From NCBI GenBank assembly GCA_009746045.1, contig RPFO01000380.1:1406020-1470019 (forward strand): a DNA stretch of 64,000 bases. The letters run 5' to 3'. The translations under genes were made by a program, and so were the position numbers. Shown here piece by piece: positions 49,701-59,689 of the stretch. Positions within the stretch are counted from its first letter, which is position 1. Each line of letters opens with the position of its first letter. Origin of the DNA: Mesostigma viride. Its lineage: Eukaryota; Streptophyta; Mesostigmatophyceae; Mesostigmatales; Mesostigmataceae. A model generated the notes under the pieces. It saw only the letters and a program-made list of their open reading frames with translations. It ran no database searches and was not told where the DNA came from.

Positions 49701-52700
49701 GCAAGTGACAAGGGTGGATGTGTGCGGGTGGGTGGACGACGCAAGTGACAAGATGTGCCTGTGAGCCGGGTGGATGCTGAGATGTTGACAATGTTGACAA
49801 TGTTGACGATGTTGACACTGGGGACGATGGGAACAATGGGGACGATGGGGAAACTGGGGACAATGAGGACAATGCGGACAATCGTGACAGTTGGGACGAT
49901 GGGGACAGTGGGGACAGCGGGGACGATGGGGAGAAATGGGACAGTATGGACAGAGGCGGCTTGGAGAGGAAAGGCACAGACGGAGGAGACGAGCCCTACC
50001 TCTATGCAAGCGTGAATAGGTCACTGGTGCGGTTTGGAGTCATGGGCAACGAAGGCCATGCATCTCGTGGGGACGGCTTCCAGATATACCCCGGCTTCAC
50101 ATTCGAGAGGCAGCATACCGAAATACCTTGTCAGGTCAACAAATACACCCACTCCGTGGAAACGGGAAGGCGGTGGAAGAGTGAGGAAGAAAGGATGCCA
50201 GCAGATAACGGAATCAAAAAAATCTCGGAACACTGCCATTATGGGCCTCAACGAACCACAACTGATGGAACTACAACTACGACTACAACGGGTGTCTGGG
50301 TCGAGATCTCAAGCTGTTCAGAGTATAGCAGCTCAATAACGCCTTACTTTTGCACATGACTACTCCTGCACACAATGTAACAGACTTTTCGCGACACTCC
50401 AGCAGATATCGCCCAAAGCCCGGGGGGTCTCAATGGCCCGTGTGTGTGTGCGGGGGGTGGGGGGGGGGGGGGGGGAAGCGGGGTCCAAACCCCCCACTCC
50501 CGACGTTTTATGAGTGGGGTGGGGTGTGGGGGTCCGACCCACCCACCCCTCTGGGGCCCATCCCCGGCTGTTATAAATAGCTGGGGGGGGGGGGCAAGCC
50601 TTCTTTACCCCCCCCCCCCCCCATGGACCCCCCGGGGGGGGCAACGAATTGGGGGGGGGGGGGGGGGGGGAGGGGCGTCTGCCCCCTAACCCCTGGGGGC
50701 TCCCGTGGCTAGGGAGGGGGGACTTGACCCCCCCCCCCCCTTCTCGGGCAATATCTCCGGGAGTGTCGCGAATAGGCTGATAAATTGTTACAGCTTGACC
50801 AATCATATAGGTCCTTTATCTACTTTTGCTTCACTGATAGATAAACTAGCTTTAGTAAGACCTAAACTATTTTTTGAATGCCATCATAAGAGCAAATAAC
50901 GCGATTGCCTCGGTTAAAGCGAATCCTAAAAAAGCATAACCAAATAATTTATTAGCTTGAAAAGGATTTTGTGCTACTGCACTAATCAAAGAACTAAAAA
51001 CATTTTGATTTTTCCCAATCGGAAGCTTCTTCTCTACTTGAGTAGAGAGGCATGAGTAGAATTCAAATGTTTATAAACCAAGTCAAGCTGCCCACAAGAA
51101 AGCAAGGCACCTACCCTTTTCAGAAAGCAGCTGTTTCTTGCCTGCGATGTGACTAGAAGACGGACACTAAATCCCGTGACCATCCCGCATTGAGCATCTC
51201 AGATGTATCGAACCCCACCTGCAGCTCCGCGCGCGACTGGTCCAGCTCCCTCGCCCCCTCGCGCTGCACCGCCATCATCGCGTCCACGTCCTTGCGCGCC
51301 GCATCCAGCCCCCGCGCTGCCGCCTCCGCCACCTCCTCACGCTTCTTGACGGCTGCCTCCCGCCCCTCCAGCGCGCGCACGCTCTCCTGCACGCGCAGCT
51401 GCTCGCTCTGGTGTGGGTGAAGGGGGGTGAGCCAGAGGCGGAGGCCAGATGAGGTGGCCACATGAGGGCGGTGAGACAGGAGACTTTGAAAAGTGTCATG
51501 GCTGACAGGTGTCGTAGACAATAGTAATAATGGACCAAGACGATGAGGCAGGTGGGGGGGAAGAGACACAAGCAACGCCAGATGCCTTGGACGAAGAGGC
51601 AGGAGTTTTAGTGGCAATGCCCTTCCTGGCGTCATGCCTTATCACGGCGTCATGCCTTTACGGTACGATGGGGAACTTTACGACGCAGACGCCAAACTAG
51701 TGAGCACACTACCAATAACCTTGTGCCCCAGTGTCGCCACCCCAGCAAAACTATCACATGCATTAAAGCTAGTGCCCATCTGAAGCAAGTAAGCCAACTT
51801 GTGGCTCCAGCCAACAACAAGCTTCCTTAGATATACATGGGCTTCTTCACGATGACGCCCGTGTAAACTCATGGTGGTCCACTCAAGGAGACCATGCTAT
51901 ACTTACGAAAGGCAGGACAGAGATAGGAGTAAACACCTCGCGCATCGTCAGATGGTTTACTAGAGAGCGGAGCACCCACCTCGCGCATGATCCACCGCTG
52001 GTGTACTAGAGAGCGGAGCACCCACCTCGCGCATGATCCACCGCTGGTGTACTAGAGAGCGGAGCACCCACCTCGCGCATGATCCACCGCTGGTGTACTA
52101 GAGAGCGGAGCACCCACCTCGCGCATGATCCACCGCTGGTGTGCTAGAGAGCGGAGCACCCACCTCGCGCATGGTCAGCCGCTGGTGTACTAGAGAGCGG
52201 AGCACCCACCTCGCGCATGATCCACCGCTGGTGTACTAGAGAGCGGAGCACCCACCTCGCGCATGATCCACCGCTGGTGTGCTAGAGAGCGGAGCACCCA
52301 CCTCGCGCATGATCCACCGCTGGTGTACTAGAGAGCGGAGCACCCACCTCGCGCATGATCCACCGCTGGTGTACTAGAGAGCGGAGCACCCACCTCGCGC
52401 ATGATCCACCGCTGGTGTGCTAGAGAGCGGAGCACCCACCTCGCGCATGATCCACCGCTGGTGTACTAGAGAGCGGAGCACCCACCTCGCGCATGATCCA
52501 CCGCTGGTGTGCTAGAGAGCGGAGCACCCACCTCGCGCATGATCCACCGCTGGTGTGCTAGAGAGCGGAGCACCCACCTCGCGCATGATCCACCGCTGGT
52601 GTGCTAGAGAGCGGAGCACCCACCTCGCGCATGATCCACCGCTGGTGTACTAGAGAGCGGAGCACCCACCTCGCGCATGATCCACCGCTGGTGTACTAGA

Positions 52701-55700
52701 GAGCGGAGCACCCACCTCGCGCATGATCCACCGCTGGTGTACTAGAGAGCGGAGCACCCACCTCGCGCATGATCCACCGCTGGTGTGCTAGAGAGCGGAG
52801 CACCCACCTCGCGCATGGTCAGCCGCTGGTGTACTAGAGAGCGGAGCACCCACCTCGCGCATGGTCAGCCGCTGCTCCCACTGGCTCAGGCTGGCTTCCC
52901 TCCTCTCGCAAGCTTTCTCCCGGGCCACAACGGTCGCGGGGGGCCCAAACGTGATCTCCGCATCCTTGCCTTCGTCCGCCTGGAGACGGAGGGCAGCCTG
53001 GCGGGGCGCTCAGCAGTCAACAAGGAAACAGACAAGGGAAGAAGAACTTGAGTAACAAACATGTACCCTGGAACACCAAGGTCGGTGGTATGCAGCCATG
53101 CACACTCAGATTGTAAGCACACGAAAACGAGCTGGATGATATGCTGGCGGCATAACGCTTGATCTATGTACCTGTTATGGATGATCTCGCCATCGACCAC
53201 AAGGAGAAAAGAAAGCACCTTGAAATCACGACCGCTTCATGTCGCACCAACCCGCCAAACGTGCTACACATCCAGCCCCACTGAGCTGAGGTAGCCTTTG
53301 GCGGCATAGCACAAGACAAGGCGGCACTGTGAGGTCCCTACCTTGAGGTTATTGCAACAAAACAAGATGGCCCTACCTTGACCCGCTCGAGCTCCTCCTT
53401 GGCCTCCTGCAGCTCGGCCTTGTGTGCCTTGGCCTCTCGCTCCGCCTCCTTGACCTCCTTCCCGGCTGCATCCCGCTTCTCCAGCAGCGTAAACGCCTCG
53501 GCGCGCAGCGCGGATATTTCGGCCGCGTACTCAGAGCGCGTGGCGTCAAGCTGACGCACGGCACACGCACTCAGGCCCACAAGCAGGCATAGGTTGTGGT
53601 GAGTGTCTGAGTGTAGGTGGGTGGGTGGGTGGGTGGTGGGAGGGCGGGAGGGCGGGTGGGCGGAGGGCGGGAGGGCTGGAGGGCGGGAGGGCGGGAGGGC
53701 GGGAGGGCGGGAGGCGGGAGGGCGGGGGCGGGGAGGGCGGGAGGGGAGGGCGGGAGGGCGGGAGCGGGAGGGCGGGAGGGCGGGAGGGCGGGCGGGAGGG
53801 CGGGAGGCGGGAGGGCGGCGGGAGGGCGGGAGGGCGGGAGGGCGGAGGGCGGGAGGCGGGAGGGCGGGAGGGCGGGAGGGCGGGAGGGCGGGAGGGCGGG
53901 AGGGCGGGAGGGCGGGAGGCGGAGGGCGGGAGGGCGGGAGGGCGGGGAGGGCGGGAGGGCGGGAGGGCGGGAGGGCGGAGGGCGGGAGGGCGGGAGGGCG
54001 GGAGGGCGGGAGGGCGGGAGGGCGGAGGAGGCGGGAGGGCGGGAGGGCGGGAGGGCGGGGGCGGAGGGAGGGCGGGAGGGCGAGGCGGGAGGGCGGGGCG
54101 GGGGGCGGGAGGGGGAGGGCGGAGGGCGGAGGAGGGCGGGAGGGCGGGAGGGCGGGAGGGCGGGAGGGCGGGAGGGCGGGCGGGCGGGCGGCGGGCGGGA
54201 GGGAGGGAGGGAGGGAGGGAGGGAGGGAGGGCGGGAGGAGGGAGGGAGGGAGGGAGGGAGGGAGGAGGGAGGGAGGGAGGGAGGGAGGGAGGGAGGGAGG
54301 GAGGGAGGGAGGGAGGGAGGGAGGGAGGGAGGGAGGAGGGAGGGAGGAGGGAGGGAGGGAGGGAGGGAGGGAGGGAGGGAGGGAGGGAGGGAGGGAGGGA
54401 GGGAGGGAGAAGGGGGGAGAGGGGGGTGGGCTGCTGCAGGGGAAGGAGGGAGGAAAAAGTGCATCTCCCTCTGTTGTACGAATGCTGAACAAACGATGGC
54501 AGGGGGTGATGATCGACTAGCTGGATTTGGGGAGAAGTGGCATTTTCCCTGTTCCCCATGGTACATTGCTTTCATTGCTAATCCTTATATCCATGAGAGC
54601 TACTTTGCATGTGATTTATTATTACGCCCGATGCAAATAGTGGCAGGCATGTCGCCCATATTGCCAGGTCGCTGACCCTCAAAGACTGTCCTGCACAAAG
54701 GAGCACCCGGCTCACCTGCTGCAGGAACGCCTGTGCGACCGTCTTGAGCCACTGGTCCAAAAGCTCCGCGTTCGGCCCCTCCCGCACCCCTCCCGATTGG
54801 AGCGAGGGCGGCGCCACCTTGTCCAGCACCATGCGCAGCGACTCGGGCAGACCCTGGGAGATGCCCGCGGGCGGGCTCCTGCTGGAAAGGCCATATGCAC
54901 GGGATATTTGTAAGGGTTTGGTGCGGGGCTAGGTAGGTGTGAGAACGGCCTGGCATCTTTTGAGCTTGGACATGAGAATGAGCAGGCGGTGCTTCACAAG
55001 CTTGCAACTAAGGAACAAGGGGTCACTTTGTACAGTTCTACAAGAAAGCCACCGTGGCGCAAATAGTTCATGGCAAGCAGACAGAAAATACGTTCTTAAT
55101 CGTCTTCCTGTAATGTCCAGTGCTAGTTAACAACTCACGTGAAGAATGCCCTCAAGTGGGCCACGGAGTCATGGCTTGACTTGGAACTGCCGCTGCTGGC
55201 AGCCGCGTGGGACGCCAGCCCGGTCCCGCTGCTGCCGCGGGACTGCACGACAGTGAATGCCAAACAGTGAGGCAGGAGCATTCCACAAAATCGAGTTGTA
55301 AGAAAATTCAGAGAACCGTGAACCAGGTGGGGGTTCCCCGTTCCCACAACGTCATACATTGGCATGTTTCATGTGCATATTGGTGTTGACAAGGACTAAT
55401 ATGACCAAGTGTGTGCGCGAGGAGGGAGTCAGTCATGCATTCAATACCCAAGGGGCAGGCCCCCAACAGAGGCGAATGGATATGAACGGTAAGACCTTCC
55501 CGAGAGAGCATCCACCTGACTAACAAACCCTACAAACCATACGCTATGTGTGGCATTAGTAGCTGGTCCATATATCCCAGAATTCTAGTTCAAGCTCTTA
55601 CCTCATCCAGGGGAGTGATAATCGGGATCTGAGGCTGCACAGGCTGCGCAGAAAAGGGAAAGAATGACGCTCCCGGCTGGCTTCTCTGTACTAGGGGCGG

Positions 55701-56539
55701 TCTGGGTACATTGGCGATGTCTCGGCCCACAATCCTTGCCTTCTGCTCCATGCTCTCCAGCTGTGCTTGACCAGCATCAGGATGGCAAACGAAATAAAAA
55801 CCGGAGAAAGACCATGGAAGATTAGGTAACCTTAAGACGTTGTAGAAAAAGATCAAGGGCGATGACTTGTCTTCAATGACATATGGGCTAGAGAACAACA
55901 TATTTGCACCAAGCAGCATTGGGGAGGGCACACCAACTACAGTCTACCAATAAATGAACCTAACACAGGTTTAAGCCCAAAGCACCAAGCAAATCCTGGA
56001 TTGAGGTCCGTTCACAAGATTAGTACCGTGGACTGCCATTAATGCAGCAGGAAGGACATGACCCTACCCACTGCTCGCCTCTAGCCATGCGGCCCCTTGG
56101 AGCTGCTTGTGACCGCATGCAGTCGGGAAATAACCGATGCGACCCCAGCAGATCATCAGAACAGCAGATGAACACAGCAAGGGCTTGTACAAATAGTGCA
56201 GTGCGAAATTACTCGTAGCAAAAAAACAACAACAAACAGACGGGGTTGCAAGCAATCTTGATTGCCGTGGATACTATTGACATCACATTGCCGGCGGTAC
56301 CAAAAATTAGGACGAACCTGTCGTTCAATAGCTTGGAACTTGTTCATAACTTTTGGGACGGTGCGAGAGCTTTCAGCCTTTCTGGTAAAAGAAGTATTTC
56401 TGGCTGGAAGTGCTCTCCTGGGCTGCCCGGCACTAGGCGCTCCTGTAGCCATGCTTGCGCCGGCGGCCTTTCTGGAAGCTGTTTGTTCTAAATTATTCGG
56501 GTTTTGGCTAGCATCCAGGGAAGCTGGCCCAGACGACAT
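28784..56539 (-). CDS. Giant coiled-coil protein, about 3,360 residues, 27 exons, function unknown
   Basis: Exons in transcript order: 56539-56318, 55760-55602, 55242-55139, 54878-54716, 53550-53377, 52979-52854, 51407-51219, 49671-49465, 48690-48532, 48077-48012, 47286-47188, 46405-46241, 45720-45569, 44815-44710, 44392-44243, 43571-43416, 43088-39990, 39589-39296, 38870-38664, 38242-37820, 37248-36846, 36340-35754, 34528-34151, 33363-33235, 31681-31338, 30950-29266, 28930-28784. Phases match at every junction, including the non-zero ones. The first about 180 residues are Ser/Pro-rich. From exon 5 the protein is nearly unbroken Ala/Glu/Arg-rich coiled coil; exon 17 alone encodes 1,033 residues. 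Exon 26 encodes a Gly/Ser-rich region, and exon 27 a short acidic helix ending EQQRQ. No enzymatic domain, signal peptide or membrane segment is seen. A cytoskeletal, basal-body or nuclear scaffold is possible, but I recognise no family. One homopolymer in exon 26 breaks the frame (see findings). Confidence 0.85.
29393..29402 (-). other. 10-C homopolymer frameshift in exon 26
   Basis: Upstream of this run the open frame reads [10 protein letters not shown]. Downstream, the phase that joins exon 27 is the one reading [13 protein letters not shown] to [13 protein letters not shown]. One base too many (or two too few) in the G-run of the coding strand explains the shift. Confidence 0.65.
31960..33105 (+). 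repeat. (CCCT)n then (CCCA)n/(CACCACCC)n array
   Basis: About 150 bp of CCCT repeats, then about 950 bp of CCCA, CACC and CACCACCC mixtures. The array fills most of intron 24 of the coiled-coil gene. The sense transcript is G-rich. Proline/threonine/histidine and glycine/tryptophan open frames across it are artefacts. Confidence 0.98.
33860..34092 (+). repeat. 8-bp minisatellite (GATGCCCA / GAGGCCCA)n
   Basis: About 29 copies in intron 23 of the coiled-coil gene. The GATG form dominates the first half and the GAGG form the second. Confidence 0.95.
34828..35612 (+). repeat. 36-bp minisatellite, about 22 copies
   Basis: The unit GCCAAGGATGTCAAAACACA plus GCACTGCGCCTTGCTA is repeated head to tail in intron 22 of the coiled-coil gene, with G/A variation at one site. 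The length divides by three, so an open frame crosses it on both strands. On the coding strand each unit contains AGCAAGG, a word that also spans the exon 22 end and donor (AGCAAG, GTGAGG at 35754/35753). Confidence 0.97.
39850..39905 (+). mobile_element. Dispersed repeat R1, short fragment in an intron
   Basis: TATCAAGGAGACAACCAGCG and GAAATCGGGAGAATCCGGAC match the start of the R1 copies at 17105 and 59155. It lies in intron 17 of the coiled-coil gene, 140 bases after the donor of the giant exon. Confidence 0.75.
44090..44160 (+). other. tRNA-like 3' half
   Basis: The word GGTCCTGTGTTCGAATCC resembles a tRNA T-arm and B box and is followed by a CCA 20 bases on. No acceptor stem, D-arm or anticodon stem can be formed with the upstream sequence. 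At best this is a decayed tRNA or tRNA-derived SINE piece. Confidence 0.25.
44393..44709 (-). other. GC-AG intron 14 of the coiled-coil gene
   Basis: The donor is GAG followed by GCAAGT (exon end 44710), not GT. The acceptor before 44392 is ACAG. The neighbouring phases fit only this junction. The intron also contains a degenerate run of GTTGGTAGCCC-like words near 44395-44530. Confidence 0.7.
45376..45425. other. 23-bp intronic hairpin with a 4-nt loop
   Basis: The arms at 45376-45398 and 45403-45425 pair over 23 positions with two mismatches around the loop TGGG. It lies in intron 13 of the coiled-coil gene. Confidence 0.85.
47488..47849. mobile_element. MITE-like element with terminal inverted repeats (362 bp)
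   Basis: The ends are inverted repeats: GAGCCCTTCTGAAC plus AACCG on the left (47488-47506), matched by the reverse complement at 47831-47849 with one mismatch. No open frame of note lies inside. A perfect 20-bp hairpin is at 47518-47583. Base composition differs from the surrounding intron (intron 10 of the coiled-coil gene). No clear target-site duplication was found, so the class is open. Confidence 0.65.
47518..47583. other. Perfect 20-bp hairpin inside the MITE-like element
   Basis: The arms at 47518-47537 and 47564-47583 are exact reverse complements (CGACCCGTCTTATGCACCGC), with a 26-nt loop. Confidence 0.9.
49222..49465 (-). repeat. 62-bp repeat containing copies of the exon 8 donor
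   Basis: Three tandem units, spaced exactly 62 bp, carry ATG then GTGGGCAGGGTGGGAAG on the minus strand. That matches the real exon 8 end and donor (ATG, GTGGGCCGGGTGGGAAG at 49465/49464). The array directly follows the exon in transcript direction. Confidence 0.93.
49780..49930 (+). repeat. Degenerate 9-bp repeat (GACAATGTT / GACGATGGG)n
   Basis: About 16 units in intron 7 of the coiled-coil gene. The first part is T-rich and the second G-rich. Confidence 0.85.
50388..50774. other. G/C-homopolymer block flanked by inverted repeats
   Basis: The arms at about 50388-50414 and 50748-50774 are near-perfect inverted repeats (TTCGCGACACTCC then AGATAT(C/T)GCCC). Between them lie G runs and C runs of 10 to more than 20 bases. 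It sits next to the atp9 fragment and may have come with it from mitochondrial intergenic DNA. That origin is an inference. Confidence 0.7.
50867..51020 (-). pseudogene. atp9: Nuclear mitochondrial insertion: atp9 (ATP synthase subunit c) fragment
   Basis: On the minus strand the sequence reads [14 protein letters not shown], then [13 protein letters not shown] and [16 protein letters not shown], followed by KK and a stop at 50867-50869. This is the second half of the proton-translocating c subunit of ATP synthase; the conserved glutamate lies in [10 protein letters not shown]. The DNA is AT-rich, unlike its surroundings and like mitochondrial coding DNA. Upstream of NVF the match breaks (PIGKNQ), so the first helix is missing. 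It lies in intron 7 of the coiled-coil gene, in the same orientation, with no sign of expression. Confidence 0.9.
51937..52857 (-). repeat. 46-bp minisatellite made of exon 6 ends and 5' splice sites, about 20 copies
   Basis: On the minus strand each unit reads ATCATGCGCGAG then GTGGGTGCTCCGCTCTCTAG, then a TACACCAGCGGTGG-like spacer. The real exon 6 ends ACCATGCGCGAG at 52854, with donor GTGGGTGCTCCGCTC at 52853. The array follows the exon directly in transcript direction. The two units nearest the exon keep its GGTCAG spelling (+ strand); so does one central unit. The rest carry GATCCA. Confidence 0.97.
53614..54420 (+). repeat. (GGGAGGGC)n then (GGGA)n array
   Basis: GGTG repeats pass into about 560 bp of GGGCGGGA units and then about 230 bp of GGGA units, in intron 4 of the coiled-coil gene. 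The sense transcript is C-rich. Arginine/glycine and proline/serine open frames here are artefacts. Confidence 0.98.
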
Positions 56540-57469
56540 TCTTTCTTACACCTTACGAGGATTGCAATGTGCCTGCAGCTGGGAACAACAGTGAACAGTG
56601 ACCGTTGACCCGCAACATTTGCTTTCTCCAATATCTACTGTCCGTTAGGAAATGGCCCTAATCATTATGTATGCCATATGCAGATATCGTTGGAGAACGA
56701 CCGTTCACAGCTCGTGAATTTTTGTTCAAAAAAAGTCTTCGAGCTAAGCGAGGATAAGGAATTCCCCATGACATTTGATTTTACCTCTTCTCGGGTGCCT
56801 ACATTCCCCTACAAAGACAAACGGCACATCGCTTCTCCTAAAAATGAAATTGCACACTTCAGCAAGAGGTGAATAATGTTAATTCTTTATGGCCGCGCCC
56901 GTCCCCCAATTGGACTGGCTTCATCATGTGCGCTCGCTGCCAACTCGGTTTTCAACTTCCAACGTCCATCGCACACTTGCAGTCCCGTTGCGTTACGAGC
57001 CCCAGCGACCACGCCCATGCTCCCATAAAATTTGAAGGTGAACGTCCCGCGCCTTCCGTAACTTATTACGCCGCGCCAGGGATAAGTTGACCATACATGT
57101 TGTCGCGTCTGCCTACTACAGTATCACAAAATTAATGTACATTTGCTAGCATACATCGTAAGTACGCTGGGTCGTCACTCGTCAGGCTGGCACCTTCCAT
57201 ACTGTATACTGTAGTTCCATTTTGCACGTCTTCCTGCTTTCGCAACAAAAATGTAACGCAATCGAGCGATGTCCCGACTTCGACAACAGCTGGTGACCGA
57301 TTTCCTTGAACCAGTGGGCACTGCGCACGTCCCACAATTCTGGTGAGACTTTTGGTAGCTGCGAAAACATCTTAATATTAATAAAGCTAGCTGCTCGGCT
57401 CACTGCATCCTTGTCGTGGACAGTTTTGCATGAACGTGGGTACACACGAATTGTCGCTACACTGTCGAC
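56540..57469. promoter_or_regulatory. Intergenic region between two divergent genes
   Basis: The coiled-coil gene starts leftward at 56539 and the SDHAF4 gene starts rightward at 57470, so this 930-bp stretch must hold both promoters. No TATA box or known element was recognised. Short open frames in it show no family resemblance. Confidence 0.45.
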
Positions 57470-57880
57470 ATGCATGTCCGTTTAATTTCGAGGTTACCCG
57501 TCGGACTACAGCACGTCGATGTGCATCGACGTGTTCCTTTTCTTCTTGGCATTCTTTGTTCCCAGAGTTCGCGTGTCAGAGTCGTTGACGCACAATTCAA
57601 TACATGTTCTACATCTGCCATCAACCCCCGTAGTGGTTCCGGTGACACAACGGTAGGCAAGGGCGTTGGGGGACAGCAGGAAAATATTCAAAAAAACCTT
57701 GGATCAAAAAAATCACCCACTGGCGATGACACAAAAGAAACACCCAGTCCAACTGTCGACAAGGCACCTGGGACGGATAAGGAAGTTGAAAGCAAGCCGG
57801 TCGAGCTCGGAGGTCCAACTGGTCCAGAGCCTACTCGTTACGGCGATTGGGAGCGGTCCGGCAGGTGCTCGGACTTTTGA
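57470..57880 (+). CDS. SDHAF4: Succinate dehydrogenase assembly factor 4 (SDHAF4 / Sdh8, DUF1674), mitochondrial
   Basis: SDHAF4 binds FAD-loaded SdhA in the mitochondrial matrix and helps it join SdhB during complex II assembly. The 136-residue product ends TGPEPTRYGDWERSGRCSDF, which carries the family C-terminal signature (EPTRYGDWxxxGRxxDF). The middle is hydrophilic and Gly/Thr/Lys/Pro-rich (about aa 52-115), as usual for the family. The first about 45 residues are Arg- and hydrophobic-rich with almost no acidic residues (MHVRLISRLPVGLQ, later LLGILCSQSSRVRV), which fits a mitochondrial targeting peptide. Start chosen as the first in-frame ATG. No intron is needed, unlike every other gene here. 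It is divergent from the coiled-coil gene. Length is slightly above the typical 100-120 residues. Confidence 0.88.
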   Translation: MHVRLISRLPVGLQHVDVHRRVPFLLGILCSQSSRVRVVDAQFNTCSTSAINPRSGSGDTTVGKGVGGQQENIQKNLGSKKSPTGDDTKETPSPTVDKAPGTDKEVESKPVELGGPTGPEPTRYGDWERSGRCSDF

Positions 57881-59154
57881 CACGGCATAATCTGCAGTGG
57901 CTCCAAGAAGCAGGGTATTTTTTGAACGGCGGACGAAGCCCGAATGCGAATTTTGCTGCATCATACCACCTTTAATCACCTGCTCAGGCATGAATCCGAA
58001 TTGTGCTCTATACGGAGTCTGGGCAATGTGAGCAAAACAAGGCTGCCATTGGACGAGACTGTGTTCGCTCCTGTGAAGGAAAACCGGCTCGTGTCTTGGG
58101 CCATGGCTGTCGGGCCATAGCTTGTTGCTCATGCAACATGAGCTATGTATAGTCTGCGCTCTCTGACTACTATGATGTCCCATGGGAGTTTCGGCGCCGC
58201 TCCAGCTGAGACCTGTCTCCTCACCAAAGGGGCGATGGCATTTCGGCGTGGTGGAAGCTTAAATACACCAAGATGATGGCTGAAGTGGCACGCCTCAAGC
58301 CGTCACTAGCTTTGGCCATTGGAGAACTCCCCAGACCCCATCACGGCGTGACCTCATGCTTCTGGGTAATATAGGCTGGCATTGAGAATTTGGCCCGTTC
58401 AGCCCTGTTTTCCAGAAGCTTAACTCGGCTCATCTGCCACAAGCATGCTAGCATGCACGCGCTAAGCACCGGCTCTATGTTAATTTCGCCTTGGCACTGG
58501 CACCCTTTGTGCTTAGATGAGATCCAGAGTAGATATTAGCGCATAATGAAAGGTTATAAGACACGTGTCCGTCATGGCGCATGGCTAGATTCAGGCAGGG
58601 GGGGTTATAGAGAGTGCACATGCCTATATGCACAGGACTTTGATCTTGTGAACACATTTACTACATGATATATAGCAAGTACTTGTCTCACTAGCGCCAT
58701 GGACTATGGAGGTCAAGACAATTATGCATGTATTGCATGTCAATCTGCATTTATCACTTTAACTTATATACTTGACATTGCTGTAGAAAACAGCTGGGCT
58801 TGAATCTTTGAACAATTATACGGCCCCCTACGTCGTGGACCCTTGATTTGATGTGAAGATGTCTACGCACGGTTCTAATGTAGGCCGTACTCGTCTAGTA
58901 GGGGGCAGGGCAACCTGATTGGTACAATCGTGCCCGTACGTACGTGGTGGGTGATCAATGTGCGGGTGCCGGGTACACTTTCCCCTCATAATTGAGACTT
59001 TTCACTGCCTTGTCGTGAAGCTTAAGTGAACTACGTGCTGTCCAGAATTTCCTTTCTTTATTACTTGTGTTTGATGCATTCATCTTCCACCTGTAACAGA
59101 ATAAAATGGTGGCCTCTGCTCCACTACCCCATGCCAGGCCTAGCATTTAGGTAT
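57881..59154. other. No gene recognised
   Basis: The 3' flank of SDHAF4. Open frames are short and without motifs. Sequence becomes AT-rich with palindromic words after about 58600. Confidence 0.4.
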
Positions 59155-59515
59155 GATACATCATCAAGGAGACAACCAGCACAGGCCAGAAACGATCCGG
59201 AGAGTCCGGACCATGGTAGCTCGAGCCTGCCATTATATCTTTTCCGCGTTTTCAAGCTAGTCGTTCAGGATGATGAATATGAATGGAGCTAGATGGAAAT
59301 TTGTAGCCTTCAGTACGCATATAGAAATAATATCAAGGAGACAAATATGGCTGGCTTACTTGTAGAGCGTCTAGATATGACCTAGACAGTGGGGCTGGAA
59401 ACAGCTTGCACTTGATCAGCTAGGGCGTGTGTTTCGAGCCTATAACTGGCCAGGAGTGTACGTCTAGTGGTGAGCACCATATTGCTGCGCGATCGCCCTC
59501 CCACCATTTACATCA
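59155..59515 (+). mobile_element. Dispersed repeat R1, copy 2
   Basis: Aligns with 17105-17460 from ATCAAGGAGACAACCAGC to the GAGCAC and CTCCCA(C/T)CATTTAC words. An internal second ATCAAGGAGACAA near 59334 suggests a nested or duplicated start. Confidence 0.8.
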
Positions 59516-59616
59516 TGTGGCCGTGGTACATGCTGGTGCACCTTGTGCACCCAGCGTACGTAGGTGGCAGTTTACATCCCCCACCTGCATGCAGGTTGTA
59601 ATCTCATGCAGGGATA

Positions 59617-59675
59617 TGAATCAATTAATTAATTAAACTCGTGCTAGCTCCCGTTGGGGAGTCACGGACCATTAA
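59617..59675 (-). mobile_element. LINE family B 3'-end motif, inverted
   Basis: The AATTAATTAA tract, then ACTCGTGCTAGCTCCCGTTG and GGGAGTCACGG, is the reverse complement of the LINE end at 61233-61290 with a CTAG insertion. The two ends point outward and enclose the LINE fragment. Confidence 0.8.
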
Positions 59676-59689
59676 CCCCTCGGGGATAT

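Noticed and set aside
51937-52857. CRISPR array
   Set aside because: Repeats are head to tail without unique spacers, in a eukaryotic intron. The same holds for the 24-, 28- and 36-bp arrays.
53603-54675. Arginine/glycine-rich and proline/serine-rich frames of 300-380 codons
   Set aside because: Simple-sequence translation of GGGAGGGC and GGGA arrays in an intron.
28784-56539. Assignment of the coiled-coil gene to FBF1, CRWN, rootletin or myosin-like families
   Set aside because: Only generic heptad-type sequence is shared. No family-specific domain was seen, so naming it would be guesswork.
56678-57090. Two small + strand open frames upstream of SDHAF4
   Set aside because: No motif, no splice sites linking them to SDHAF4, and they lie where the divergent promoters must be.
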